From NCBI GenBank assembly GCA_013298665.1, contig JAAFIK010000001.1:62001-126000 (forward strand): a DNA stretch of 64,000 nt, in the 5' to 3' direction. The DNA comes from Chitinophagales bacterium (GTDB lineage Bacteria > Bacteroidota > Bacteroidia > Chitinophagales > Chitinophagaceae). Position numbers and translations under genes: made by a program. The notes under the pieces were generated by a model. The model had not been told where the DNA came from. It worked only from the letters and a program-made list of their open reading frames with translations, and searched no databases. Position 1 is the stretch's first letter; each line of letters opens with the position of its first letter. Positions 7,123 to 15,033 of this stretch are shown here, piece by piece.

Positions 7123-9156
7123 ATGCTGCGCATAACCCGGAAAAAGAAGGAGGTTTCACATACATCCCCTGCACGACAGCAGGCTCCGGTGCTTCCGTTG
7201 CATTCCGGTAGCCGCAGTTTATTTTTCCTGGTGGAGTTTATTAAAAAAATACGCCCTTCACATCCCCGCAATTTTGAACAGGCCGAACTCCGTTTTAAGG
7301 CAGTATTGTATCAACTTACCCAGGATAAGAGTATGTTGTTCTCCCTGCGTAAATCGCTGCTTTCGCAGTTTCTGCATAGCAACATTGTAATTGCGCTTTC
7401 CGAAAGCGGTATTGTAAGCAGCCGTGGATTTGTGCAGGAACTGATGGGTAAGCTTAAGCATAAGCTGATTCCTGAATTGCAGAACCCCGATAATTTCCTG
7501 TATGTTATCAATAAGGTTTTCTACAAGCAACGCGATCATATCTGGGTAAGCGGGATTGATAAAAATCTGTGGGCACAGTTTTTTGAAGTATTGGGTATCC
7601 AGGTCAACCTTACTGAATCACAATTGATCGGCCAGTTACAGCAGGCCCTGCAGATATTGAGTCATCGTGTAACCACACTCGGACTAGAAAAAGAGCTTAC
7701 CCAGCGTTATGAAAACGTTGAGGGTGCCATCTATCCTTTTTACGAGCAGAACCGCCTTGTTACTGAATACATCACGGTTAAAAATATTGCCGGGCAGGAG
7801 GAACAGATAAAATCCCTGCTCACTAATATTACTGAAACCCTTTACAATTGTAATCAAAGCATACAGTGGATCAAAGAGCATCGACGAGTATCCGGCACCA
7901 GTCTTGCGCAAACCTATGTCCTCAGTCGTCTTCAGCAGCAACTGGAACGGATGTTTATCATTCTGGATGTTCTTGACAGCAACAACCAGTTCAACACAGA
8001 ACGCTTTGTTGATTACTTTCACGTGGTGGTTAAAAACGAAAACCGTAAAAACTCAATCAAAGAATTCCTTAGTGAGAATACGGGCTATCTGGCTTACCAG
8101 ATTACCGAGCATGGCAGTCGTACGGGAGAAAGGTATATCACCAGTTCAAAAAAAGAGTTTTGGCGCATGTTCAGGAGCGCAGCCGGCGGTGGTGTAATTA
8201 TTTCTTTTATTGCCATTATCAAAAACCTGCTGGGGAAAATGAAGCTTGCCCCGTTTTGGCAGGGGTTTTTGTACAGCAGTAACTATTCTTTAGGCTTCAT
8301 ACTGATACAGGATACGGGCTCAACACTGGCTACCAAGCAGCCAGCATACACAGCCAGTAATCTCGCCTCTTCGTTTGATAGTAAGAAACATCGTGAGGGT
8401 CCCGATCTTCGCAATCTTGCCATTACCATTGCTAAGGTGAGCCGTACGCAGTTGGCTTCTTTTGCCGGTAACCTTTTGGTGGTGTTTCCCCTCACTTACC
8501 TGCTTGCGGTATTATTTTTTCAAATGACAGGTCTTAAGCTGGCAGAAGACGCAGCGGCCCGCCAAATGCTCAAAGACCAGCAGCCTTTCCACAGCCTCGC
8601 CTGGGTGTATGCCTGTTTTACCGGATTTTTTCTTTTCCTGAGCGGTCTTATCGCGGGTTATGTCGAAAACCATGTTGTATATGGCAGGATACCAGAACGC
8701 ATTAAGCAGCTCTCTTCTTTCAGAAATGCTTTTGGCGAAAAACGGCAATATAAAATTGTACATTACATAGAGAACAACCTTGGTGCACTCGTGGGGAATA
8801 TTGCGCTGGGTTTCTTTCTCGGAATGGCCGGTTTTCTTGGTAAAACTTTTGGTATTCCATTTGATATCCGTCACATCACCATCTCGGCAGCGAATACGGC
8901 CATAGCCTTTTTTGGCCTCGACCATAGCGTCTCTGCCGGTCAGATGGCTTATACGCTTTTGGGTGTTTTTGGGATAGGGTTCCTTAATTTCGCTGTGAGT
9001 TTTGGATTGGCATTCTACCTTGCTGTTAAGAGCCGTGGTGTCCGTCTCCGCAACTATCCCGAATTGCTGGGTATTATTTATCGGTACCTGCGGCGTTTCC
9101 CTTCCGATTTTATCCGGCCGCATACCCATATGCGCCGCCCGGAAGAATTACAATAG
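7123..9156 (+). CDS. Gcr/'SpecificRecomb'-family membrane protein
   Basis: A 677-residue protein of the family named 'site-specific recombinase, Gcr'. The name is old and misleading: no serine or tyrosine recombinase motif is present. The N-terminal half (to about 340) is soluble and helical, with 'LRKSLLSQFLHSNIVIALSESGI'-like segments. The C-terminal half has about six membrane spans ('GGGVIISFIAIIKNLLG', 'LLVVFPLTYLLAVLFF', 'GFFLFLSGLIAGYV', 'GNIALGFFLGMAGFLG', 'FGIGFLNFAVSFGLAFYLAV'). Family length is about 650-700, so it is complete. Biochemical function is unknown. It belongs to the core chromosome, not to the element that starts after it. Confidence 0.75.
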   Translation: MLRITRKKKEVSHTSPARQQAPVLPLHSGSRSLFFLVEFIKKIRPSHPRNFEQAELRFKAVLYQLTQDKSMLFSLRKSLLSQFLHSNIVIALSESGIVSSRGFVQELMGKLKHKLIPELQNPDNFLYVINKVFYKQRDHIWVSGIDKNLWAQFFEVLGIQVNLTESQLIGQLQQALQILSHRVTTLGLEKELTQRYENVEGAIYPFYEQNRLVTEYITVKNIAGQEEQIKSLLTNITETLYNCNQSIQWIKEHRRVSGTSLAQTYVLSRLQQQLERMFIILDVLDSNNQFNTERFVDYFHVVVKNENRKNSIKEFLSENTGYLAYQITEHGSRTGERYITSSKKEFWRMFRSAAGGGVIISFIAIIKNLLGKMKLAPFWQGFLYSSNYSLGFILIQDTGSTLATKQPAYTASNLASSFDSKKHREGPDLRNLAITIAKVSRTQLASFAGNLLVVFPLTYLLAVLFFQMTGLKLAEDAAARQMLKDQQPFHSLAWVYACFTGFFLFLSGLIAGYVENHVVYGRIPERIKQLSSFRNAFGEKRQYKIVHYIENNLGALVGNIALGFFLGMAGFLGKTFGIPFDIRHITISAANTAIAFFGLDHSVSAGQMAYTLLGVFGIGFLNFAVSFGLAFYLAVKSRGVRLRNYPELLGIIYRYLRRFPSDFIRPHTHMRRPEELQ

Positions 9157-9254
9157 ATTAACCTGCTCATGTTGCTTTCCAGGCGTTTTTTTTATGTTCA
9201 GTTTGTTGATGCTCCTGTTTGCGGGCGGGGAATAAAATTATTTCGTAAAAAATT

Positions 9255-9283
9255 TTGTAAAAATAAATTAGCCCTTATCTTTG
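9255..9283 (+). promoter_or_regulatory. tRNA-Val promoter
   Basis: TTG at 9255-9257, an 18-nt spacer and TATCTTTG at 9276-9283 form a near-ideal Bacteroidota promoter. Transcription should begin about 9288, some 30 nt before the mature tRNA 5' end. Confidence 0.7.
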
Positions 9284-9319
9284 CACTCCTTTAAATGTAG
9301 CAATTGCTGCAACTATTAA

Positions 9320-9397
9320 GGGAGCTTAGCTCAGTTGGTTTAGAGCATCTGCCTTACAAGCAGAGGGTCATAGGTTCGACTCCTATAGCTCCCACCA
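9320..9397 (+). tRNA. tRNA-Val(TAC)
   Basis: The cloverleaf is complete. Acceptor GGGAGCT (9320-9326) pairs with AGCTCCC (9387-9393). The anticodon stem TCTGC/GCAGA (9348-9352, 9360-9364) closes a loop with anticodon TAC at 9355-9357. The T-arm contains GGTTCGACTCC. Discriminator A9394 is followed by an encoded CCA (9395-9397). The gene is the presumed integration target of the adjacent element: the recombinase on the opposite strand reads through the 3' half of the tRNA and ends in its anticodon loop. If the proposed core CCAC (9392-9395) is right, the CCA was brought in by the element and the empty site encoded only the discriminator. Confidence 0.97.
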
Positions 9398-10961
9398 AAG
9401 CGGCAGTATCATCATCTTGATTGAAACTGCCGCTTTTTTCATGCCCCGTAATGCCCGCCAGTGTTGATATGTAGCGGAAAACGCCATTTACTTTCGGGGT
9501 TCGACACCCCTCATTTTTCCGGTTATAATATATCCCGTCGGGAAACACCAGATTTTGAAGCACCTGCTTGCCTGCATAATCGCTGTGTTCCCACAGGGGC
9601 GTGAGTTTGGCGGCATAGTCAATCGCCTTGTCTATACATTTATCAAGGTTCGACACCCCAGTTTGGCTTTGCTGCAATTGCGCCAGTATTTCGGTCCTTT
9701 CGGCCTTGTATTTTTCAGAGTATTTGGCATACATCGCCTTGTCAATTTCCTCCTCTATGAAGCGTTCTTCCAATCGTTCCAGTTTCTTTTCTACATCCTT
9801 CAATTGTGCCTCAAGGCTTGCCATTGTGTCCTGTTGTTCTTTGCTTAGTTGCAGGTAAGTTGCCTTCATCTGCCGGGCAATCAGGTACTTCATATCGGCG
9901 TTCAGTGTTACCGTAAAATTGCCCAGTATTGAGCGGAATTTTTCATGCAGCACATCGGCCCTTTTGTTGCAGTTGCAGCCCACGGTATTGCACTTGTAAT
10001 AGTATTGCTGGTTTTTGTATGCCTTATATGCCCGCAAATAACTACCACAGTTTTCACACTTTATAAAACGTTTCAGGGGCGCATCGTCATTTTCGGGCTT
10101 TATGTGGTAGCCTTGTTTGTTTTGCGCAAGTATGCCGTTTACCTGTAAAAACAGTTCCCTTGATACGGCCCTTTCCTGTATGCCTTCCACTATTTCACCA
10201 TTGAGGGCATTGTGGGCAATTAGGCCGCAATAAAATGGGTTGCGCAGAATATCGGACACACGCTGGTGGCAAATATTGATGCCTTGCGCTGCCAGCCTGT
10301 TCCTTATGTCAATGATGGCCATTCCCTGTGCCTTCCACATAAAGGCTTTTGCAATCAACCTGCCTTTTGCATTTACCACAAACTGTTTCCTGCCTTCGCT
10401 CCTTACAATGTCGTAACCCAATGGCGGTGAGGAACACCAGATGCCCTTTGACAGTTTTTCCCTTACGCCTGCCATGCACTTTTCCCGGCGTAACTGGTTA
10501 TCGTATTCGGAGAATATGAATTGTATGTTCTGTTGAAGGCTGCCGCTGGCCGTGCTTGCATCGGTGGGCTGTGTAACCGCAAAAAGGGCAATCCCTTCTT
10601 TGCGCAGTTTTTCTGCAATGTAAATGGCATTGCCACCCGAACGGCTGAACCTGTCAACGCTGTAAACAATGATGTAGGAGATTTTGTCCCGGCTTTTTTT
10701 GATGAAGGTGAGCATGTTGTTGAACTGCTTTCGTTCATCTGTTTTGGCACTTTCATAAGTACCGCCAAAATAGCCCAGTATCGGGTAACCGCTTTTCATG
10801 GCAAACTGTTCACATGCCTTACGTTGTATCTCAAGGCTCTGGTTGTTATCCGACTGCTCTTTGGTGGACACCCTCGTGTAGATGACACAGTTGCCCCCTT
10901 TGTTTTTCTGTACCTGCCTGCCCCTTGCAAAGGGTTGGAACAATACAAGTCCTTTTTCCAT
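9354..10961 (-). CDS. Large serine recombinase (integrase) reading into tRNA-Val
   Basis: A 535-residue site-specific recombinase. The N-terminal resolvase domain (about residues 24-165) has the nucleophile in 'YTRVSTKEQ' and the catalytic Arg region 'VDRFSRSGGNA'. A 'recombinase' DNA-binding domain follows (about 175-285, with 'PPLGYDIV' and 'NPFYCGLI'), then a zinc ribbon with 'CENCG' and 'CNTVGCNC', and a long coiled coil (about 370-430), the usual layout of large serine integrases. I start at the ATG at 10961; a TTG start would add 12 residues. The last residues (GAIGVEPMTLCL) are antisense tRNA, and the stop TAA uses anticodon bases, so the tail was created by integration. It probably catalyses integration and, with a partner, excision. 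Confidence 0.92.
   Translation of the reverse strand: MEKGLVLFQPFARGRQVQKNKGGNCVIYTRVSTKEQSDNNQSLEIQRKACEQFAMKSGYPILGYFGGTYESAKTDERKQFNNMLTFIKKSRDKISYIIVYSVDRFSRSGGNAIYIAEKLRKEGIALFAVTQPTDASTASGSLQQNIQFIFSEYDNQLRREKCMAGVREKLSKGIWCSSPPLGYDIVRSEGRKQFVVNAKGRLIAKAFMWKAQGMAIIDIRNRLAAQGINICHQRVSDILRNPFYCGLIAHNALNGEIVEGIQERAVSRELFLQVNGILAQNKQGYHIKPENDDAPLKRFIKCENCGSYLRAYKAYKNQQYYYKCNTVGCNCNKRADVLHEKFRSILGNFTVTLNADMKYLIARQMKATYLQLSKEQQDTMASLEAQLKDVEKKLERLEERFIEEEIDKAMYAKYSEKYKAERTEILAQLQQSQTGVSNLDKCIDKAIDYAAKLTPLWEHSDYAGKQVLQNLVFPDGIYYNRKNEGCRTPKVNGVFRYISTLAGITGHEKSGSFNQDDDTAALVGAIGVEPMTLCL
9392..9395. other. Proposed left attachment core (attL)
   Basis: CCAC spans the last two bases of the acceptor stem, the discriminator and the first C of CCA in tRNA-Val. 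It is the only sequence shared, in the same recombinase reading frame, with the proposed right end. Large serine recombinases need only a very short identical core, so the lack of a longer repeat does not argue against it, but it makes the exact crossover uncertain. Confidence 0.4.
9398..9439 (+). terminator. Rho-independent terminator downstream of tRNA-Val
   Basis: A 10-bp perfect stem AAGCGGCAGT/ACTGCCGCTT (9398-9407 and 9426-9435) with an 18-nt loop is followed by a run of T to 9439. It serves the tRNA on the + strand yet lies inside the C-terminal codons of the recombinase on the other strand. If the element ends are right, this terminator belongs to the element and replaces the displaced host terminator now at 39850-39879. 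Confidence 0.8.
9498..9659. repeat. Two 13-bp direct repeats GGTTCGACACCCC inside the recombinase gene
   Basis: Identical copies lie at 9498-9510 and 9647-9659, in different codon frames of the recombinase gene. Both begin with GGTTCGAC, which also occurs in the T-arm of the adjacent tRNA (9373-9380); GTTCGAC recurs inside the right end (39820-39826). The first copy is itself an interrupted palindrome (GGGG-TTCGACA-CCCC, 9496-9510). They may be recombinase or accessory-factor sites, or simple coincidence. Confidence 0.4.
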
Positions 10962-11001
10962 TTTTTTCGTTTTTTCATTTGCCTTTAAAAGTACCAACCA
11001 C

Positions 11002-11205
11002 CTAAGCTGTTTTTCTGCCCATACAGGCGAAGAATACCACCTGTGTAAATGTTTTCAGTGTTGCGGCCATTTCTGCTGCCTGCTCCCTTGAAAGTTCCCT
11101 GAAGCTGTCCAGCTCCAGCACATCTTCAGCGGTAATATCCAGCATCTGTGTTTCAGCATTTATAGTCGTTGCTACTTTTAAAGGGTTGTTATTATTTGTT
11201 TCCAT
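11002..11205 (-). CDS. Small hypothetical protein upstream of the recombinase
   Basis: A 67-residue acidic protein starting at the ATG at 11205 and ending 40 bp before the recombinase ATG, so the two are probably co-transcribed. It has a helical centre ('ELSREQAAEMAATLKTF') and no recognisable domain. Its place next to the integrase would suit a small accessory or directionality factor, but no winged-helix or AlpA-like motif is visible. A TTGATAATCAA near-palindrome at 11225-11235 lies just upstream of the start. Confidence 0.5.
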   Translation of the reverse strand: METNNNNPLKVATTINAETQMLDITAEDVLELDSFRELSREQAAEMAATLKTFTQVVFFACMGRKTA

Positions 11206-11452
11206 GTCTAAGATAAATAACTAATTGATAATCAACAAATTAAATTTCCAAAATGATGATTTTCAGTGATTTTGGGTGGGTTAAAAAGAGACTTTTGAGG
11301 GTTGTTGCCGGTTTAGCCGGGCGCTGCCAAAAGGGGGGCAATTGCGGCATGGCAGGTGCTTAAAATATGCTGCCTTTTGCAGTATTTTCGGGCATGGGTC
11401 TTGACTGCTTTTCCTTTCGGGGTGTTCCTTGTTTTCATAACAGATTGATTTT

Positions 11453-11479
11453 GCTTTACGTAATGATTTTACGCAAAGC
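11453..11479. repeat. 11-bp inverted repeat, 5-nt loop
   Basis: GCTTTACGTAA (11453-11463) and TTACGCAAAGC (11469-11479) pair with one mismatch around TGATT. No T-run follows, so it is not an ordinary terminator. Confidence 0.6.
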
Positions 11480-11508
11480 TAGATGCCCTTTTTGGGGTAG
11501 GGGAAAAT

Positions 11509-11524
11509 TTGGGGGTACCCCCAA
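11509..11524. repeat. Perfect 16-bp palindrome TTGGGGGTACCCCCAA
   Basis: All eight base pairs are exact, in an otherwise AT-rich stretch; the GC core stands out. A G-rich lead-in (GGGG-TA-GGGG) precedes it. It lies 300 bp upstream of the small gene and recombinase and 120 bp downstream of the 11647 gene. A dyad-binding regulator or an origin-type site are both possible. Confidence 0.65.
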
Positions 11525-11646
11525 TTAGATATTTTTTTGGGATATAAAGAAGTGTTTTGTGAAACGTTATTCTCCAAAACGGCTATTCATGGTAGAACGG
11601 TACAGGCAATTTTTTACCTGAGATGTAAGGGGCTATATAAGGATTG

Positions 11647-12468
11647 TTATTTTTCCTTCTGCTCCCTGGCTATTTCAATGTCAATCTGCTTTACCACTCC
11701 GTCAAGGCCGAGTTCCGCAAAGTAGGAGCGGATGTAGAGCAGGTCTGCAATCAGCCCTGGCCCTTTTTTAAAATTGGGCATGTGGCGGTATTTTTTGTAA
11801 ATCTCCGAGTTTTGAAGGCTGGTGTATGGTGTGCCTGTTAGCAGGTGTGCAAGCCGGGCAAGGCTGCTGGTGTCCGGCCCACTATGCGGCCCAAGCCCAA
11901 AGCCGCCCTGCAGGAGGTAATGGATGGCCAGCAATTGCCGGGCCCTTGTAAATTCGTGGCCGGTTTCTGGCTTAGTATCATCGGTATTCGTTTCCGTTAA
12001 TCCTGCAGATTTTTCAGGTGTTGTTTGCAGCATAATATAGGGCAGACTTACTTCCAGAAGGCGGATGCAATTTTTGGCAAATGCCGAGGCTTCTGTGGGT
12101 TGCAGGGATTGCTCCGCTTCTTCCAGGCTGTTGTATTGCTCAACTGTGAATACTTCCTTTTCGGCAAGCACATGGCCGAAATCAAAGTATTGGGTAAATT
12201 TTTTCTGCCAGTAAGCGGCCAGTCGGTTGCCGTATTTTTTCAGCAGGCTTTTTTCGCCTTCAATTACGGCTTCATAAACGCAGCTATCCATATTCTGCTC
12301 AGCATACTCTGCAAGCTGCTCTAGAAGCCCCTTCAGGTGTTCGGTCAGTTCTGCCTGCGTGTCAGCAGGGTACTGGGCCATTGTTTCCTGGTACTCTTTG
12401 CTGAACCGTGCGGTCAATTTATGTACTACCTGTTTGCTGATTGTTGCGGGTTGATTGTTTGCCTCCAT
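11647..12468 (-). CDS. Hypothetical protein of the integrative element, 273 residues
   Basis: A soluble, largely helical protein without signal peptide or membrane span. The C-terminal part has a distinctive conserved-looking block ('LLTGTPYTSLQNSEIYKK', 'MPNFKKGPGLIADLLYIRSYF') that I associate with uncharacterised proteins of Bacteroidota mobile elements, without a known function. I start at the ATG at 12468 (MEANNQ); a GTG would add nine residues. It is one of several minus-strand element genes between the recombinase and the XRE regulator. Confidence 0.55.
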   Translation of the reverse strand: MEANNQPATISKQVVHKLTARFSKEYQETMAQYPADTQAELTEHLKGLLEQLAEYAEQNMDSCVYEAVIEGEKSLLKKYGNRLAAYWQKKFTQYFDFGHVLAEKEVFTVEQYNSLEEAEQSLQPTEASAFAKNCIRLLEVSLPYIMLQTTPEKSAGLTETNTDDTKPETGHEFTRARQLLAIHYLLQGGFGLGPHSGPDTSSLARLAHLLTGTPYTSLQNSEIYKKYRHMPNFKKGPGLIADLLYIRSYFAELGLDGVVKQIDIEIAREQKEK

Positions 12469-12658
12469 GTGGCAAAGATATGAAGCAAGGGACACCAGCG
12501 TTATAACAAAATGTGCATGGGGAAATTTTTAACATTGCCTTACAGTCCTTGTTTTGGAACGTTAGGAAGCAAATGGACACAAACAGGTAACTTTTTTCCA
12601 CCTTTTTCACATGAAAGTTTCCTGTGGAACATTTGTGGAACCCAAAAAAGGTCAGGTT

Positions 12659-13141
12659 TCAGTACAGCATTTTCAGGTACTCCAATTCCAGCACATTGTC
12701 TTTCATCCAATGGGGCAGGCAATAATAATAGCCCCTTGTACCGGGCTGCTTGTGCTTGCCTATCAGTTTGCGTTTTGCCGCATTGGTAAGGTATGCTGAG
12801 AGAAAACCGACCGGATTGGTGTTGTGCCTGAAATTATCATCCAACTTTTGTAACTGGGTAATCAGTTCCTGCGATAGCATGGGCCTGTTTTCATTTTTCA
12901 GTAGCCAGGTAATTTTCTTGTACCAATGCCAACTACTTTTATAGCCATCGGGCGAACCGTCCTGCAAGTTCAGTTTTGCCCTTAATACCTGATTTTCCGA
13001 CAACAGTTCTTTGCAGTAATCGGTAAGCAGTTTTATTTCTTTTGCCTGCTGTGCCAATTGCTGCTCCAGTTTTGCATTTTGCCGGGCCAATTCGGGCAAA
13101 GTTTGGCCGATTACTACTGGTTGCTGCTTATTATTATCCAT
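12659..13141 (-). CDS. Hypothetical coiled-coil protein, 160 residues
   Basis: An N-terminal coiled coil (about residues 14-55: 'LARQNAKLEQQLAQQAKEI', 'LLTDYCKELLSENQVLRAKL') is followed by a compact helical domain ending in 'YYYCLPHWMKDNVLELEYL'. The layout, a leucine-heptad oligomerisation region plus a small basic domain, would suit a DNA-binding or adaptor protein, but I recognise no family. The ATG at 13141 is used; an upstream TTG adds two residues. It belongs to the element's minus-strand gene group. Confidence 0.5.
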   Translation of the reverse strand: MDNNKQQPVVIGQTLPELARQNAKLEQQLAQQAKEIKLLTDYCKELLSENQVLRAKLNLQDGSPDGYKSSWHWYKKITWLLKNENRPMLSQELITQLQKLDDNFRHNTNPVGFLSAYLTNAAKRKLIGKHKQPGTRGYYYCLPHWMKDNVLELEYLKMLY

Positions 13142-13414
13142 TTTCAACGGCTTTTTGGGTATATAATTGCCGCAAAGCTACAAAACCGGGTTTATGTTCT
13201 AATCGAAATCTAAACATGTTCTTAGTGAATTCTTTTCCATCTCTTTTTAAATTCTTGCGAAATCTAAATAGTTTCTTGATTTTTTCAATTGCTCCACAAT
13301 CGATTTGTGTGTCGTCGGGTGTATCGTCCTGAAATAAGTTGACAGTTGTTACTGTTAATCCTGACTTTGGTTGTCAGGTGAACATTTAAATGTACAGTAT
13401 CTGATGCAAAGCCT

Positions 13415-13645
13415 TCAAACATCCTCAGCTTTCCCCAATTCAGGGAAAAGGTATGTTTCCCGCAGATTGTAAACCCTGGCAATGGCCTGCTTTTCGGCAA
13501 TCGTCAGGAATTTCTCCGGGTTTTTGATTTTCCTGTAAAAGGCCGATTGGGAAATACAGAGTACCCTTTCTATTTCGGCCTTGTATTTTTTTGAAACTTC
13601 ACCGGCCAGGCTGTCGTGATATTCTTTCCATTTATTGAGCTGCAT
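13415..13645 (-). CDS. Small putative HTH DNA-binding protein
   Basis: A 76-residue protein from the ATG at 13645. The segment 'EIERVLCISQSAFYRKIKNP' followed by 'LTIAEKQAIARVYNL' has the spacing of a helix-turn-helix of the Cro/phage-regulator kind, with Ser-Gln-Ser-Ala-Phe-Tyr-Arg-Lys as recognition helix. This is a motif reading, not a family match. It lies between two coiled-coil genes of the element and could regulate them. Confidence 0.5.
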   Translation of the reverse strand: MQLNKWKEYHDSLAGEVSKKYKAEIERVLCISQSAFYRKIKNPEKFLTIAEKQAIARVYNLRETYLFPELGKAEDV

Positions 13646-13760
13646 GGAGTATGTTTTGGTCAATAATTTGTTTAAAAGTGGTGTGCCGGGTATTTACATT
13701 CAGGCAATGGTAATTCTTGTAATTCCGTGAAAATTGCTTCTCACTTTTATATCGGTACTG

Positions 13761-14036
13761 CTAAGACAGGCTGTTTACATCTGCCAATGTGCTTTGCATC
13801 TGCTGCTCCAGTTGGTTTACAGAATTAAACAGCCTGGTAAATATAGCGGCCTGTAATGCTAATTGCTTCCTTTGCTGGATGATGGTTTCCCGTTGCGACC
13901 GGATTAGCTGCTCATGCCCGGTGATAATCAATTGCTGCCTTTCGATGGTTTCCACATTCCGGCCATTAAGGTCGGCTATTTCGTTTAGCTCCTTTTCCTG
14001 CGCCCGGATTTTGGCGGCCTGCTTTTTGCTGTCCAT
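13761..14036 (-). CDS. Small coiled-coil protein, 91 residues
   Basis: Almost the whole protein is predicted heptad coiled coil, rich in Gln, Glu and Arg ('QLIRSQRETIIQQRKQLAL', 'NSVNQLEQQMQSTL'). There is no signal peptide or membrane span. It starts at ATG 14036, divergent from the XRE regulator (14144), so the 107-bp gap probably contains both promoters and perhaps the regulator's operator. Confidence 0.45.
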   Translation of the reverse strand: MDSKKQAAKIRAQEKELNEIADLNGRNVETIERQQLIITGHEQLIRSQRETIIQQRKQLALQAAIFTRLFNSVNQLEQQMQSTLADVNSLS

Positions 14037-14143
14037 GCAGTGTATTTTTTAGCAAATTATTTACATTATCTTGCAGAACGGCTATATTTGAGGTGGTTTC
14101 ATGTTCACAATTATTAATTTCATGTAATAAAACTAAACATACA

Positions 14144-14539
14144 ATGCAAATAGGCGAAAAAATTAGAAAAATACGGGAACTGAAAGGGTTGAAACAGGAA
14201 AACATTGCTACCGCCTTGGGCATGAGCGTAACGGCTTACGGCAACTTAGAAAGAGGAGATACAAATTTAACTTACGATAAGTTGGAGGAAATAGCTAAGG
14301 CTATGGAAGTAACAGTTTCGGACATCATCAATTTGCCAGAGGAGTTTACTATTCATAACATTACCAATTCTCATGTAGCTGTTGCTCAGTTAGGATGTAA
14401 TTATGGTAATATCAACAACCCGGAAGTAGAAGGTTACAAAATTGCCATCGAAAAACTGGATGCACAAGTAGAATATTTAAAGCGGCAAAATGATGCACTG
14501 CTTTCGGCGATGATGGTTGAAAAGAATAAGGGTACATAG
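14144..14539 (+). CDS. XRE-family transcriptional regulator
   Basis: A 131-residue repressor-like protein. Residues 1-60 are a canonical XRE helix-turn-helix ('IGEKIRKIRELKGLKQENIA', 'MSVTAYGNLERGDTNLTYDK'). The rest is a linker and a C-terminal coiled coil ('AIEKLDAQVEYLKRQNDALL') probably used for dimerisation. I take the ATG at 14144; the frame is open upstream to 14093 but the HTH begins directly after this Met. It is divergent from the minus-strand small genes and is the likely controller of the element's maintenance genes. Confidence 0.85.
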   Translation: MQIGEKIRKIRELKGLKQENIATALGMSVTAYGNLERGDTNLTYDKLEEIAKAMEVTVSDIINLPEEFTIHNITNSHVAVAQLGCNYGNINNPEVEGYKIAIEKLDAQVEYLKRQNDALLSAMMVEKNKGT

Positions 14540-14613
14540 TGTTTTGTGCTATAGAAATAATGGTACAAAAGTTTATTTATAAACGGCAATATAAAATCTT
14601 CAAGGAGATAAAC

Positions 14614-14642
14614 TATATAAAGATGTCTGGCATCTTTATATA
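14614..14642. repeat. Perfect 12-bp inverted repeat with 5-nt loop
   Basis: TATATAAAGATG (14614-14625) and CATCTTTATATA (14631-14642) are exact complements around TCTGG. It lies 75 bp after the XRE gene. No T-run follows on either strand, so a standard terminator is unlikely; a regulator dyad or the trace of a small mobile sequence are alternatives. Confidence 0.65.
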
Positions 14643-14964
14643 ATGTTTACACAGTTACATAATCTTTGTTTCACAAGCAATAAGATATTTTATACAGATG
14701 ATGAAAATATGCCGCACACTCAAAGTGGAATTTTCTGCTTTTTATTAAATCAACCGTTCATTTTTTAGATATTGCAATTAACCGAATGAGGCTTTTGGGA
14801 TGCTGGCGAACAGTATGGCAGGCTGCTTTGCTTCAATAATTAAATATACAATAGTTGGCTGTATCCGCTTTACTTATCATTTTGCAAGGAGCTGCATATG
14901 TTTTTGGCAAGATGTATATTAAGGCAGGCTGGAGATTTTTGTCTGCCACCATAATGTTTTTAAG

Positions 14965-15021
14965 TTTAATCAATTTTTAATCTTCCTTTAATGAAATATA
15001 GCCCGGCTGCTGCTAACTTCA
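14965..15021 (+). promoter_or_regulatory. Triple TTTAAT operator and promoter of the NhaD-type antiporter
   Basis: TTTAAT occurs at 14965, 14976 and 14987, exactly 11 bp apart. A possible -7 box TAACTTCA (15014-15021) follows 21 bp after the last copy, the same gap as at the two UspA promoters. Start codon at 15034. Confidence 0.65.
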
Positions 15022-15033
15022 CCCGAAAAGAAT

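Larger units (their letters stand above)
11206..11646. other. 441-bp intergenic region with strong palindromes
   Basis: The region upstream of the recombinase operon holds the TTGATAATCAA near-palindrome (11225-11235), an 11-bp inverted repeat with one mismatch (11453-11463 and 11469-11479, 5-nt loop), three G-runs (about 11493-11515) and a perfect 16-bp palindrome centred on GGTACC (11509-11524). I see no gene in it. It could be the control region of the recombinase, a transfer or replication origin, or both. Confidence 0.55.
14540..15033. other. 494-bp AT-rich gap between the XRE regulator and the antiporter
   Basis: This marks the change from the element's recombination genes to its cargo. 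It contains a perfect 12-bp hairpin (14614-14642) and, at its right end, the triple TTTAAT operator (14965-14992) and a possible -7 box (15014-15021) of the antiporter. The 300 bp between them show no gene or structure that I can support. Confidence 0.6.

Noticed and set aside
7123-9156. Gcr protein as part of a mobile element
   Set aside because: The family name says recombinase, but the protein is a multi-span membrane protein with no recombinase active site; it lies outside the element.
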